A stretch of DNA of 64,000 nucleotides from Lagopus muta (lineage: Eukaryota > Chordata > Aves > Galliformes > Phasianidae). The position numbers and the translations under genes are program-made. The notes under the pieces were generated by a model. The model saw only the letters and a list, made by a program, of their open reading frames with translations. It was not told the origin of the DNA and did not search any database. Shown here piece after piece: positions 23,386 through 38,313 of the stretch. The DNA is taken from contig NC_064444.1 in NCBI RefSeq assembly GCF_023343835.1, positions 13,338,219 through 13,402,218 of the forward strand. The letters run 5' to 3'. Each line of letters opens with the position of its first letter. Position 1 is the first letter of the stretch.

Positions 23386-25790
23386 AAATAGCCATTGTAT
23401 TTTCTTCTTGCAGATTTTTCCTTTATAAATGTAGCTTGTTGAGAAGGTGCATACACCTGTCAGTTGTGCACATTGATTAACTTTGCTTTTGTAAACAATA
23501 ACATCATAGTTTGATATTTCCTTACTGATTTTTAGTGCTTGAAAGCTTTTTTCGTGGTGATGTTCTTGTAGTCCTCAAATGTAAATATTAGATAAAATAT
23601 CCTGGTGGGTTTCTGTGTCAGAGAAAAGCACATTTATAATGATGCTCCTTGTTAAGAATGTGAAACCTTCAAAAATTCAATCTGTATTTACATATTTATC
23701 AGTTTCAATTTGTTTCCTTCAAAAATATCAGTTTAGTTAAAAAGTTCTCAAATGTTATCTGAAGAAGATAATAGGAAAAAAGGATGGATTATAAATCAGA
23801 AACTGTTCCTTACCTATTGATCTAGCTTGTGAGTGTGTCATGTACCAATAACATTGCTTATAAATACTTTTTCTGTTATGAATAGCTAACAGCTGCATAG
23901 GTAGATTGAGACTAGAAATCTGTACGGAGCACAGAAAGAATTCCTGCGTTCAAGACAGAATTTCTCTTTTTTCAGGGAAAATAAAAGGCTGTTGAAGGTA
24001 TCCAGCTTGAACTTAAACATTATCTATTGATATGTTATTCTTACTGAGTCTTACAAGTGCTTAGGATCTTATCTCTTTAACACTAAGCTTATCAGTGAAG
24101 ATGAAGAGGGGATCTTATGTCCACAAGTATGAATCAATGTTTAATTTGGACATATTTTGTACTGTTTTATTAGCTGTAAAGCTGTGTTTTTGTTTTTTTT
24201 TGTGGTTGTTGTTGATTAGACAATATTATAACCTTTCTTCTGGGTATGGGCATAGAATATATCTACTTGAATCTTACCTTTTCTTAAAGGCAAGATATTG
24301 CTTTTCTTTGTTTTTCCCAGGATTGCTTGGGAAAAGCATCTTTCATGGCCAACTGTCCAGCAAAAGCATCTTTATTTACTGTAAAACACCCCTGAGCTCT
24401 TTAATATGCTAACACTAATGGGGGAGCTTTCTTTTCACTAGTAAAAATGCTATCAGCTTTTCAATTGCCTGCTTGATGTTTTCAAACGTAAATAACTAGC
24501 AAAAATTATTTGGAACTTTGATAACCTAGATCTACAGATGAATATTAGAGTCCAGGAAATCCCTGGCAGTGCTTAGATGTTTTCCTGATGGTCATACTAA
24601 GAATGTACATGCTATCTGAAGTGAAGGCTTAAGAGATATCTTTTTCACTGGAACTTTCAGGCTCATAGTTCTCACAGTGTATAATAGCAAATCTATACGT
24701 GTTCAGAAAGATAAGCAACAGTTGTGAACTGTAATTTCTGTATATCTGCACTGAGCCCTAGAATGGAACTTTTTCAGACTCTCTGAAGGACCCTGAAACA
24801 TTTATTTCTTGATTAAGAGCTAGTCCATATTAACTCTTGCTATCCATATGGCAGCTCATCTCTCAGAAGATTTGCCTGTAGTCCTAAATTCTTGGTTTCA
24901 GGATGCTCTGGTTCAGGAGTTCATTCTTTGTATTTTTTTTATTAATCCATTTGCTGCTCCACCTTCTCAGTTAAGATTGTAAAGCCATTTTCAAAGTAAA
25001 GTACTGTCTGTCTCTTTTGAATCACCAGTGTTCTGGGCCATTCTTCAGTCTAGTTCAGCACTGTACGTGTGGTACAACTTCCAGGGATTCAGTTGATTAT
25101 CTGTAGATGCTATCAATTCAAATAAATTTTTTTTCTTCCTTCCCCTAGTTGTTACAGGTTATAATTTCTCATTAAGTTCTGAAACTTAATGATGGAGGAT
25201 TGAATGACTGAGGTAACCGTAGTTATTAGAAGTCCTCTAATGAAGAAAATATGAAAAACTACTTGTATAATGAATGGTAGGTGGTAATCATGGAGGCTAC
25301 TGAAAACTCAGAGGAGCAGTAACTTTTTAATCACAGTTATGGGATTGAATACACCATCAGCTTTTGCACTGTTTATCAACATTTGCAATTAGTGAGGTGA
25401 CAACCTCATTAAAACATACTACGTTTCTTGTCTTTTGGGAACCATAACACTCATCCGTACTGTATGTCTTAAAACCTATGTTGTACCTCCTCCCAGGAGC
25501 ACATCTTCAGCCATATCCCCTCAGCAGTCTCTTCCATCCATTTCCTCAACCGTCCCCTTTTGTCTTCATGTCTCTTCATGTGTGCCCTCTCCTCATAGTT
25601 GCCATTCTTCCTTAGATGTTTGAGCAGAGGCAGCAGCTTCTTCAGAAGCCTGTGGTTTGGGCATGTTGAGTTATTTATACTGGGCTTCAGAGCTGACTAA
25701 ATCCATTATGATCAATGCATGGACTTCTCTAGCATCTCACCAGTGCAGCCAGCCTCAGCTGACTCAGACCCTGCAGATTATGCCCAACTA
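23386..25790. other. Non-coding stretch
   Basis: Frames up to 105 codons (24095-24412) are hydrophobic and T-driven, with no signal of selection or splice context. No transposon recognised. Confidence 0.45.
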
Positions 25791-25793
25791 AGA

Positions 25794-25920
25794 ACTCATG
25801 TGTGAGCTAATTGGGCATTCATGTGCATGCTGGGTATCTGTGTATATACAAATTGGCAGTTCACGCTTAAATTGATTGGGTGCTCATGCATGAACTGATT
25901 GGCCTCTCATGCAATGACAG
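25794..25920. repeat. Degenerate tandem repeat, unit about 23 bp
   Basis: Successive variants of CTCATGCATGAACTGATTGG occur at 25794, 25817 (with an insertion), 25858, 25882 and 25905. Four to five copies, about 70-80 percent alike by eye. Confidence 0.7.
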
Positions 25921-28900
25921 TGCTCAGAAGTATGTAGACGCATAAAACTTTGCCATTGCTACTTGACAACCACTCCCTCCAATTTCTCAGTTGAGTCTGT
26001 TGAGCCAATATGTGGTGAATTGGAAATCCATCCATTTTTCACAGGAGCAAGCCTAAAGATTTGTCTATGAGCTTCTGTTTTAAAGTACTTGTAGAAAAGC
26101 ATAAATATATTTTCTCCAAATTCTGTAGATTTTTTTTAAAGTTCAGACATCTTAACAAAACTAAATGGCTTCTTGGCTTCTCATTTTCTATAGTTCTTGT
26201 CTGTACCTTTTTTAAATCTTGCATTCACTTGAAAATAATCAATAGATCTAAGCAAAACCTAGACTTCACAGTAATCTTTGATAATTAGCTTTTGATCACA
26301 GTCTTCCTACAGCAGCTCAGGTCTGGAGCTCCATCCCCTTCATTTAGTGTTTGTTGGTTCAGCAGCACAGCTGTAGCCATCAGGAAGTTTGGTCCTTGCT
26401 GTGGATAAAGATCACTTTGTAGAAACAGAGCAGACTCTGTAGGAGGAACTTAAATGTGATCATAGGCAAAGCTGTTACAGGGAAGTTAGTAATCAGCAGT
26501 ACAGAAAGGCCCTCCAGTTGCAAACGCTGTTCCTGAATTCTTTTGTCTGTTGTACACTTTTTCAACTTTGCTGCCTTTCCAGATTTTTCTGGCAATATTG
26601 CTGCCAACATCTTAGCTGTCACAAAAGGAGCACCTCTTAGTACCAACATCTGCAACTGGACTTTTATGCTGCCAGTAACTTTTCTCTTATCCTTTTCAGG
26701 AAATGGCAATTGCATATTTAGCTGTGCTTGTGCGTATATAGCTTACCATCTTGATGTTTCTCTTTGGAGGGTAGAAAACATTTCATTTTGACCCCTTTGT
26801 CAATAGCTTTTGGGTGAATAATACAGAAAGTGGTGAACCTTTATGGAAAGATCAAGCTTATTCAAAGAGAACAAGAAAAAATCCAGACAGCTCTGCTACC
26901 ACAGCTGTGTACTTCTCCAGTCTGCAGTGAGGAAACTGAAGATCTTAAGCTAAAAATAGATGAAATCAGTCATCTTATCTGGTGGAGACCTGGCAAAGTC
27001 TAAATTCTGTGGAGGAAGAGAACAAGCAGGCTCCACCTGCACATGTCCTTTCTACCATGGAGTTTTATGAGAACCCATTCAAATAAGTTAATTCTCAAGA
27101 TCCCCTTAGTCTTGTGATCCTTTTACACGACATTTTAGTAACAAGCAGTAAAGTGGTCTTGCTCAATTTTCCTTCCTGTTATTGTTTCCTGCCTTACTTT
27201 GTAAGCAGGTAAAACTATTCACAAAGGAATTATATTCAGTCTTTCCTGTAGGAGTTCGTAGAGGAGTCCTCATAAGGAATTTTTATTCAAGTGATTTGTT
27301 TTTCTTAATGAAAATGATTTATTTAATTGAAATTCTTCAATGTGGAGGTCTTTCTACATAGGAAGTTAAAAATAAAGCCAGCCTTACTGTTTTATTTACT
27401 CTTGTGTGCGTGCTCCCTTTCTCTAATGACTGTATCACAGATACGTAGTATAGCTAAAAGTGAAGTTCTGTAACATTTTGAGCACAAAAGTCTGTATTCA
27501 GCAAATTGCTTTGCTAATACCATATCCAGTTACCTGAATGTTGGAGGTATATTTTATGGCATTGCCAAAGAAAGCAACTAATAATACTTCTAAGAACTGT
27601 AAGTTATAAAATGTGTAGTGAATGTCTGTTCTTGGCAACCATTTTTGACTGAAAACGAGATATTAGGGAAATAAATATCATTTATTCCATGTATGTGCCT
27701 GTTGTCTTTCACAACAAGTTTGCAGCTCTTTCACTGTAGTGAAATGTTGTAAGTTGTGCTATAAGAAAAATTAGTTGTTGCATAATCATTGTGTTAACAA
27801 ATACGTCAAACTCTTTATCATACTGTTTAGTTGCATATTAATACTGCATACTTCCTGGTACCCAGCTATCATGTTTAGAGAACCAACCTGGTGTAGTGAG
27901 TACTAGACCAAGAAATAACTGTATAGCATAACTGTGTGTTTGTGTAAGTGGGCTCTGTGGTGGAGAGAAAAGAGCGCTGGGTACTCCCTGGCAATGGCAG
28001 TGAGGTTCTGTACGTGGCCTCCTAAATTAAATTTGGGAGGGCTGAATGGTGACAGTGGTATGTGTTAAGTGAATTACTGTGTAGGGCAACATCACAGAAC
28101 AATATGGAGCTAAATAATGAATTTCCTTTAGTGCTACCTGAAAAGATATGGCATGTTCTTTTTTTCAATAAGAACAAGTAAAAAGCAGCATTGCTGGTGA
28201 GATTTTTCTCTTAATGAAATCAGCACCGTGCAATTGTAATGCCACATCTGACAGCATACATAAAGGTGCATTGTCTTAAAAAAAGTAATGTTGGAACTAG
28301 CTTTCTGCATAGCACCCAAAGAACAATAGTTCTGATTGAAGTTTAAATAACTAAAAAGGATTGGTAACTTCCAAGGTTACTAACACAAGCAGTGACTGGC
28401 TTTTGTTTTTGTTGCTTTTCTATTTAGGTAAACATAAACTGTGACAACTCACAGTACAAGTGGTCTTGGGTATTTATCTTTCTCACCCACTTAGGCACGC
28501 TTTACAAAAGGTTCTGTCCCTAAGATATTTTTCCTCTTCTCACGCCACTGAAGGTTAGTAACATATTGCCTCTCCTCATAAACATTGCCTCCCTAGTATA
28601 TTTGAATAGCACTGCTACCGCACGGAATTATGAGAAAGACAAGGTGTAGTGCAGTCATGGGCCTACATTTCTTCAACTTGTTCAGCATCTGTTCCTTCAA
28701 GTGTTTTTATATATATACACTAATAAGCTGAATTCTACAACATGAAAAGAGCCATGTTGTGGGGAGTAAGAACATCTTTGGTGTTCTGATGTGCTACATA
28801 AACTATGTACCCTTATCTGTTGTCTGTTTAGAGCCAATCAGAAAGTGAAATCTGGTCCTCTGTTATTTTATTACTGCCAAATAATGTCACTGAAATACAA

Positions 28901-31900
28901 TTGTCTTAGATCCCAAATCCAGGTGTTTTTGGAGTGTTTGAGACCAGATATCCTGAAGATACTTTTTGTAATACACTTTGTATGTTTTCTTGTACCAAAC
29001 AAATATGGAAGAGTTAACATTTACCTTTGTAATGTAGTTCACAAATATAGTGCTTTCTTCCTCAGTGACTATTTAATCCATTTACTGAAATAGTACATAG
29101 GTCTATGGTGTAGCCAGGGAACACTGTATTGCTTGGCTGCTTTTTGTTATATTTCCAACAAAAATTATATTCTGTTATTTGAATGTTATTTGGCAATCTG
29201 TAGCCAATGCATATTGTTTATTTGGCCTTTGTAATGTTACACCTAAATGGATAAGGAATGTACGGTTTATGAAAAATATGTTGTACAACATAAATTTGAG
29301 ATACTTTTATAGCTATGGAATGTGTTCTTGGTTTTTTGGTTCTCATATTTACATAGAAAATTCAGCTTTTTCCCATATACTGCTAAGCTTCCCTCTTTTT
29401 TTTTTTCCTATATTTTTCTGCTTTGATCTCAAGTGAATGGTGCCAGCAAACACACACTGCAAAATTATGTTGCTTAAACATTAAGTCTAATGGGTGCAGA
29501 TTAAAGTCCACTGCAGAAAAAATAAATCTGATAGATATTACCTCAGATCCACAGATTTTTTTGATCAGCTAGAGCTGGCAGATTTGTACTGAAAAAGTTT
29601 AAAAATTTTCCTCTTGATTTTGAGACTTGAGCTAAGTTGGAAAAAAAGTGGGCATAATTTGCATTTATGTGCAAGTATTGTGTATTGCATATATAAAATG
29701 TTACGTTAAATAGTGCATTGTATATATATGCACATATACTGCTGTCTCAGTGTCTGAGATGCTGAGGTGACAGATACGACCAGTAGTAACATCACACCAC
29801 CCTGATTTCACTTTGCTGTTTCTGGGCCAGTTACAGCACTGTGACCATTCGCTCCTCAGCACTGATTTAGATGTTACTAGGGATAAACCTGGGTTAAAAC
29901 TCAATTGAAGTCAGTAACTAACTCAGCTCTGGTAGGGAGCCACTAGTCAGTTGTGAATCACAGAATTTCTGCTTTATCTCTTGGTATTTTACTGATTACT
30001 CCAAATGAGCCAGTTTCATCTTCTTCCTTTCACTTTTATGTTATTAAATGTCTGGTGAATCTCTTTAAGAAACTTTATGCAGAAATAAATTTCGTCTTAA
30101 AAAATCTCTTGAAACATCTTCCTATGCTGGTTTTGGAATGATTCTGTCTTGGCTACAATGTTTCTAAACAAAAATAATAAATGATATTGAGGTCTTGAGG
30201 AATAAGCAATACGTTGGAATTCCAAATTTTATATAATTTTACTCTTGTTAATGATCTATGATTTGCAGTAGGAAAGTCCCACAAGCTATTACACCCGCTA
30301 ACCAAGCCAGGGAGGTAGTTTGCACAGTTTGCATTCAAATATCCAGTAAGCCAAGTTATAGTAACAGAGCTTAACTTTGAGCTGAAGTTGTGGTCAAAGC
30401 ATGCATCTCCATGATGAGAGTGGCCCTTACTGAAAATGAAGAAAGGTAAGTTACTTAATTAGTTTTCATTGTAAAGAAGACACTTTGTAGCTGGAAATTA
30501 CATAGTTCACACTGAAAAAGAATTTTACATGTGGATGGGATGATAATTTCTTTAATGAAATGATATGTCTTCTGGTAATTCACAGCTAAGAAGATTCTCC
30601 TCAGTTTTCAAAGGCTTGTGTAAATTAATGTTGATTCACAATGAATATGTACAGTCCTCTAGAAGACAAAATTGTTTCCGAGTCATCCAGATCTTGACAG
30701 AAATACAGTCATCTCCAGTCAAGTGGAAAATAAGAGAGATGCTGGTGGAAGAATAAAAGAGCAGTAACAGCGTCTTTGCCATCACAAGGTCACTTTCTGG
30801 TGTATTACAATTGCCTTTTAAATGTCGAAAGAAAACAGGCAGCAGCATGCCATCTGTACTGAGCTGGCAGTAACATCAGTGCTGCACAGAGCAAAGTGTT
30901 CCTGGCACTACGAGCCATGAGGGGTTTCCTTCTCCATGTCCCAGCTCTGTACACCACAAGGTGCAGATAGGATATGAGTTCATTTTCAGGCTGACAGTAA
31001 GATCAGCAAACGAAGCGTCAGAAATATTTCATACATGTAGCATATGGGATGCCCACATGGCTCGTAAAACCATGAGGTGAATTAGATTATATTAGTGCCG
31101 TACCTCGTATCTGTGCCTTGGCTTCCACTGTTAGGCCATGTGAAGAATGGAAAATAAAATGAAAAATCTGATGTATAATGTTTAATCCTCTTTTACTTGT
31201 TATTTAATTTTGCATACCAATGTACAATGCAATGCAACAAATATTACATGTATATACTAAAACACATGATTTCAAAGCCCCATTTATTTTATCAATTGCT
31301 TAAGCTCATTTGATCATGAGGGACAGGGAGACCAAACAGCTATAAAAGAGCTCCATTTTCTATCAAGTGAACCAAATCCTCCTTTGATCTGTTAATCCCA
31401 AGTTTATAAGGTTAGGAGATAAGCAAGCGTAACTAAATTCCTTTTTCTTTTTGTCCACCTAATAGTCTATGAAGCAAAGCAAACAAAATAAGCTTCTTTG
31501 CTGCTTTTCAGCCTCTTCGTGCTGAATAATTCAAAAAAGTGCATTACAGGTTTTATGAGTACAACTGTACACACAAGCAATGTTCCATGATTTTTTTTGC
31601 ATGCCTCAAATTTGCATATATTATATTTTTATTTTGCATTTCTGACACAGAAGCTGACTGCCTACTCGTTCTTGGCTTTTTATTAGGTCTTTGATGCTTG
31701 CTGGAGGAGAAGGCCTCTTTTGTCTCTGATAGCCTTAAGGCAGATCTAGGTTAGCAAGAAAGCCAGAGGTTTCAGGCTTGTTAAATGTCACAGTAATGGC
31801 TGTCTTTACGCATTGAAATACCAGACTTCTTCTTTATAGGAAAATGAATCACATTACCACCAAGGGAAGGAAAGCCTTTGTTGGAGGAGACTGCTAGTCT

Positions 31901-34900
31901 GCTACTTAAGAAGGGGATTTAATTTTCCCCTCCAGGCTTTTTGGCCAGCCCACTACAGTTGCCCTTGTGGAACTCTGATATCATAGCATGCAAGGGATAG
32001 CAAACAAGAAAGAGCAATTAGCCATTAATCATACTCATCTTGCATTGGATGGACAGGCCATTTAAGATACTGTATGTATTCAGTAAAGGAGCAAGACTAG
32101 CTTGTGTGGGCGAAGCACAAATGCAGAATTTTGTTCTCGTCCTTTTGGATATGCATTTCTTGCTTAATTCTTATTTAGTGTCACTGAACTAATGTTATGC
32201 GTGCTACTTTTTATTAAATCCTAAAATAAGCCGTAGTGTACTGAGAATAAAATAGAGGATTTGTATTGCCTAAAAAGGGCACATCTTTCATTTCTTGTGG
32301 GTGTGTGGATTTTTCTAAATGAATATATCAGAACTGCAATGTGAGTTCTGCAAACACAAAAAATTTAAAATAATTCATTATGATTTTTATACTTATGTTT
32401 TTGATGGTTCCAAAAATATTGATTAAATTAATATTTTTCTTGCACATAAAATTAATCATCTAGATGAATATATACTGTGTATTTTATTACATCAAAAAAT
32501 AGAAAACGAAGCTCTTCAAAATTGAATGTCAATGTATGAACATAATTGAGTCAAATATTTTGGTAGAGAGGAGAATTAAATGTAAAGGTTTTGTTACTCA
32601 TTAAATAACAACGTTAGCCTGTGTGCTGAGGATATGTCAGAAGAGTTTTGCAATACTTTTGGCATTAAAACCAATTAATATATTAAAATTGTTAAGGCTA
32701 CCTGTAGCTGCGAATTGACCTAACTACATTTCATTCTTAGGTCCTCTAAGGTTCCTAAGCTAGTCTTTTTCACAGTCTTTTTCATACTCTGAGGAAAATA
32801 AGTTCTGTTCTTCTTTCATATAGCTTTATATGAACTAGTCATGGAAGTGAAGTAGTTCCTTTATCTGAGAAGAGAAAGAAGTAAAACACTTGTTACTTAA
32901 TCGAAGATGACAGCTTCATTTGAATGCTGGCTCAGGTACTTTCATCCAAAGAATATTTTTCTAAGCTGCAGCAGCTGCTATTTGCTTTTGGACTCCATTT
33001 ATGACCTTTTCCTTGTTTCATCTAGCTGAAATAAACGCTTATGACTCAAACTGTCATTGCTCAAATGTCCCTACATTCTTATCAATGTGCGTGCTTTTAT
33101 TTTCCAGAAAGTGTCCCAAGACCCTTTGCTTATTGGGAAGAACGTGTTCTCCTTGTATTTGCACCTGTGTCTAGATAGATACCTTGTATGACTGTGTGTA
33201 CGAGTTTTCCTGGGGAGGGAAGCAAGACATTGCTATGTCATTTTTAATCATTAATGACATCATACCTTGACTCTTTCTAATCCACCTAAGAGGCATGCAG
33301 TGTCTGTCTTAATTATGATAGAATGGTTGAAGACTTCTGGGATTTGGAGAATTAGTTCCTACCTCTACTCTGATGCTCTTGGGTGATATTTGACATGTCA
33401 TATGCATTAATATATTGGTTCTCTATCTTTAAAAAAGGATAAACTGAAGTGAATTTAAAGGGATGATCTTGTTTTTCCACATGAAAATCTTAATACTGTA
33501 AAATCACATTCTCTAAGCTCAGAAGTTAGAGACTAGGAAGTTGGTAAAAAGAAAGCAGGAGTTTGGTCCACCATAAGATGATTCAAAAGTCTATGATTTC
33601 TAAGGGAAAAAATCTACAGTTGTTGTCTAGATAATTCTTGGGTCACTCTGACCCAATTACTGCTGTTGGACTTAAGAATGGCAGCAAAGCTCTTCAGAGA
33701 GGAAGAGTATTTTGCAAATGCTCTTCATAATGTCTACAGTATTTTCAGAGTATTTTTGTATTTCATATTTCACAGAATCATAGATCTTTACTCATTTCGA
33801 CTAGTTGACAACAAGAGGACGTTCCTGTGTGTTCTATGTGGACACAAGTGAAATTCAACTTTGCCTCGTTCAGGAACTGGAGATGAATTGTCCTCATTCT
33901 GTGATCTTACTTTTCCTGCATTGGGAGCTGAGTGCTAAGGGCTGGCACTTAGCTGGATGGGTGAAGGAATCCTCACTCTCCTTGCTGCTGAAGTGCTACA
34001 AGTAAAAGTTAAGAAAGAAATGATCTCTGTGCCAATAAAGGCAACTGGAGGAAAATCTTTGAAAGGAGTGAGGACTGTGAAGTATAAATATACCTCCAAG
34101 CCCTTCAGCATACTTCCCCTTGTGTATGATCTGTTCAGATGTGAGAGGGGCATGCTGAAAAGAGAGCTGTCCTTCAGCAGAATTAAAAGATGTCTTCCAA
34201 CAGGAACATAACCCCTTTGTGTGCCTCCCTCCCCTTCTGTTGTCTGCTGCAATATGCAAATCTTTTTTCTCTTCTCTTGCACAGCATGATATGTGATTGG
34301 TTCTGTCTTTCAATACAAATGACAGTAGATAGATTTTTCTATTTAGATTTGATATCTATGCTATGGCTCTCAAACAGAGGAAACAATATCATTCTGCCTG
34401 TAGGAGGTTGAATTTGTAAATATATATTAGCTTGGAAATACAATGAGAGATAATAAAATATTCAAAAAGCAGTCTGCTCTTGTGGGATATTATTCTGCGC
34501 AGCCAGGGAGCAGATTAATGACACCACACAGGAAAAAAAAAAGTGCCATAAAATATAGATCGGAGTGGCAGTGTGGAAACTAAAACCTGGCAGCCTGTGA
34601 AACATGTAAGTGTAATAAAATCTTTGTCTAGGCAGCTAATCATCAGGATCAAGAATTGTGCCCCATTCTAGGTGTGAACAGCGTGGTCTTCAAGATCCAG
34701 GGTTATTAAGACCATCCTCACTGCATCTTGAACTTTGTTATTTTTGTTTGTTTTTTCTGGGTAGTGTTGTTCTGTGAAACATACTGTCCAGGCTGTGTGC
34801 GAACATGTAGAGTTATGTTTGCCTTTATTTCATTTCGTACTACAGAAGCTAAGCTGTATTTTTTAAGTGTCATCAGGTAGGAGGAGATAGGAGGAAAGTG

Positions 34901-35694
34901 TCAGAAGTTGGTTCTGTAGGTCCCCAGACAAGTGCTCAGGACACATCACATATCATAAAGATGGGAAGTTGATGTCCGTTTGGAAAGTATGAATGTTGGA
35001 CGTTTGAGAAAGAAAGACTTAGGATGTGACCTAGATAAATCCTAGTTCTTTTTTTAGCTTAGGTGAAATTTGGTATAGGTCTCACCCACAAAACCTTCAG
35101 TCTGGTTTGCATTTTGGCACTGCAGCCCACAGGAAGTGATGTTTGCAATAGCATTCTACTGATGTGTCCTTTAGACAGTACTAGTCACAGAACAGAATCA
35201 GAACATCAAGTTCAGAGGGACCCACAGGGATTGAGAAGTTTAATTCCTTGTAGTGAGGCTTGCCTGAATCTTTGCATTAGAAAATACTTGACTCTTGCTG
35301 ATAACTGTCCCAAAATTCAATGGTTTGCTTTGAAAATTTCTCTTCAGTGCTTTCAGCTGTACTTCTTATCATGAGAATAAGGATAAAGAGAGAAATGTTT
35401 GTGTGTAACAAGAAATTATGATCCTGATGCTGAAAAATTGTGCAAATTCAGGAAGCAACATTTTTTGGGGAGGACAGTGTTGGTGTTTTGGATCAGTGAT
35501 GCGGATTTTCTGTGGAAAATCTGGCCTGAGGAGCAGCATTTGTGAAATTTTACTCTTTTTGGAAAGCAAAGTAGAGGTTGATGCTGCCTGGGTCTGCAGG
35601 GTGCCTCCTGAATGGCAGTCCTGGGCTATGAGGGCAGGTGCTGGCTCTGTCTTTGTGAGAATACCTGAACCCTGGCAGCAGAAGGAGGGCTTTT

Positions 35695-35706
35695 CCCCCC
35701 CCCCCC
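35695..35706. repeat. Poly-C run (C12)
   Basis: Twelve C in a row preceded by TTTT. Such runs are rare in this AT-rich window and can form i-motif/G4-type structures and cause sequencing errors. Confidence 0.85.
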
Positions 35707-38284
35707 GTGCTCTGAAGAGCACATCTGCTCGTTCTAGGCCAGGTATGGAGAGAAAGCAGCAAAGTGCAAGAGGGGTAGGCTGGGATGCAGGAAAGAGTTA
35801 GGAAAGGACAGAAAAATGTGCACGTGCTCAGAAGCTGTTGGAATTACGGTTGTATGCACAAGCCTGCTTGATGCTCCCTTTTCAGGAGCGCTGAATGATT
35901 TTAACGTGAGATTTGTTGTATATTTTGTAATGTTCTTTTTTTATGGGTATATACCAACCACACAGGAATATGTATAAACCCATTAAGGTAATTAAATAGT
36001 GAGTGATTTAATAAGCATAAGAGGCTGTTATAGACAGCTTTAGAACTAGGTAACAAATTTTTTCCTGATAGAAATCTATAACCAAGCAACTGCCCTAAAC
36101 ATTATGATCATGGAACATTTTGTTCAAATCTGTTTTTCAAGGCATATGAGGATTTTGAAACTATGTATTGTTACTTTTTAACAGTTTTAAATGTTTCTTT
36201 GGGAAAATCTTCTAAATTATGAATTATTTTACTCTTGTTATTGCAGCCTTGTAAGTCTCACAAGTTATTACATATTTCAAAGCATAAACCAAGCATTTTT
36301 TATTTCTTTTGAAATTTTCTTTTCATAGTGACTTGCCTTCCTTTTCTTTCTGAATACATTTCCTCTGTGCCACTGTATCAAAGAACCTCCTTTCTTCTAG
36401 CTGATTGTTTATATATTTGGAGATATTTAAAGAGGAAGTAAGAAGCCTGGGCATATAATTAATGTCCTGTCCATGGACTTCTGCTTTTGAACAGTTCTAG
36501 TTATAGATAGATGCAAGCTGTTTCCTCGTGCCAAATAAGATCAATTAAGCCAATAACATTTTGGTAATAGATACACATAGCTTAAATTCTTGGATTGTCT
36601 ACTGCAAAGGTTTCTGGATATTTTTGAGAGTTTAGAATATATATGTTCTTTCAACTGTGCTACAAATACAGTCCTTTACTCAAGGCATTGGTCCAAACAA
36701 CAGTTTAAATCAGACAGGGCTAAATCGTTTCAAACTGCTTTAAAGTGCTCTTCAGCATCAGGATGGGATTCTTAAAGATGTCAATAGGTGTTATATGCCT
36801 GACTCCCACCACACGAGGGTAATTTGAGGTCTCTGATGATGGAATGACCCAAATCATTGATGATTCATAGATCTTGACTGGAGAATAAAATCATGAACAG
36901 AGAGCAGTTTATTAAGGTGAACTGAAATGGAAATGAAAAATGTTGTCAGAGAAATAAAATATCCCATGAGCTCAACAGTTCTGAGGCAGATCTACAGCTA
37001 ATATGAATTATGTTAACTTGATTGTAGTGTGTTTAACTACTGTGACCTAGGTTTAGCTGAGGATCTGATCCAGTCTTTTTATTCTGTTTTTTGTTAGTGT
37101 CATGTTGCGACGTACTTCTGTGTGGATTTAAAAAAGGTACTGTGAGATTTGTGGAAAGCAAACTCGGAAATTATACAATCATTTATCAAGCTCTATTATT
37201 ACTTCAGGTTATTTCTATCGTGTGTTAATAAAACAAATGCTGGTGTAACATAATGAATTGGGGTAAATCATTTTAGTAAAACAGTGGCAATTGTTCTATC
37301 TATACCATAGTTGGAAGTATCTGGAAACATCTATGTAAAAAAATTCTATCTTGTTTGTAAATTAAATACTGAGCTCCTACTGTGAGCAAAATCTTCTGGT
37401 AATATAAGCTAATGTGCTCCTATTTACCTTATCTATGATATGAGGTGAGGGAGTGTGTTCTAAATGTCTCTCTGTCCACAGTCATAATCTTCCTGACATC
37501 TGCACAGGTTTGATACTGTATCCTCATTTGCTTTAACTTAACACTTAGGTAAACTCATTCTCTTCATCTCGTGCTTGCAGAAACAATTGTTTATACAAGC
37601 TCATAATGTTCAGAATGATAGCATGCAGATTTTGTAGCAGTTCTTTTTATTTCATGCATAAATAAACAGAAGTCCTGTTTGCAAAATGTTGGCCATGTGG
37701 GTCTGCAGAGTAACATGCAGCAGAAATGACTTTTTTCAAATAATGTGCAGTCCATGCAGCAGTTTCATTTGAGTAGGTATCATTTTTACATATCTATTAT
37801 TTTCAGACCTAACTCCTCTTTTAGCCATCTCTTTCAGCTCACATTTAAGTCTTCAGAAAATATTTATGCTTTGCTCATTTAAAAAGAAACATTTCTAACT
37901 GCAGATATTTTTCTATTCCTGTTTTGCTGGGGGAAGTTAAGTATTTGCATGAGTAATTCCATAAGTAATAAATTGTCCCCAAAATCTGCTGCTACTTCTG
38001 TGACAATTGTAGTAGAGAAAGGAGAGGAAAAAATGAGAGTTGCAAGGAAAAGACCTTTCCTGGGAACTGGATTGGCATGTTTAGAGCAAAATGCCTTACA
38101 GAATAACTTAACTGAGTCTGTGATTGTTAATGTAAAGAAGTAAGAATTTTGTAAGGAGGAAAAGTGTATGATTAGGTTTTGCTGTGGAACATCATGCTGA
38201 TGAAAGATGAATTCCAAACTGCTGCTAATAAGTTCAGTTGCTGTTTTTTAGAAAGTGGTAGGAAATACTTCTGGAGAAAGCTGA

Positions 38285-38313
38285 CTAGTTACAGGTTAGT
38301 TACAGGTTAGTTC
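38285..38313. repeat. 11-bp tandem repeat, 2.6 copies
   Basis: Unit TAGTTACAGGT repeated exactly, then truncated. Confidence 0.85.

Noticed and set aside
33317..33345. ATAGAATGGTTGAAG, similar to the reversed CR1 end
   Set aside because: Match is too short and the flanking sequence is not CR1.
33775..33790. CACAGAATCATAG, similar to an antisense CR1 3' terminus
   Set aside because: The following bases do not continue into CR1 sequence.
37949..38143. Plus-strand frame with protein-like reading (SNSISNKLSPKSAATS)
   Set aside because: Both strands are open here, and no consistent acceptor/donor pair was found.
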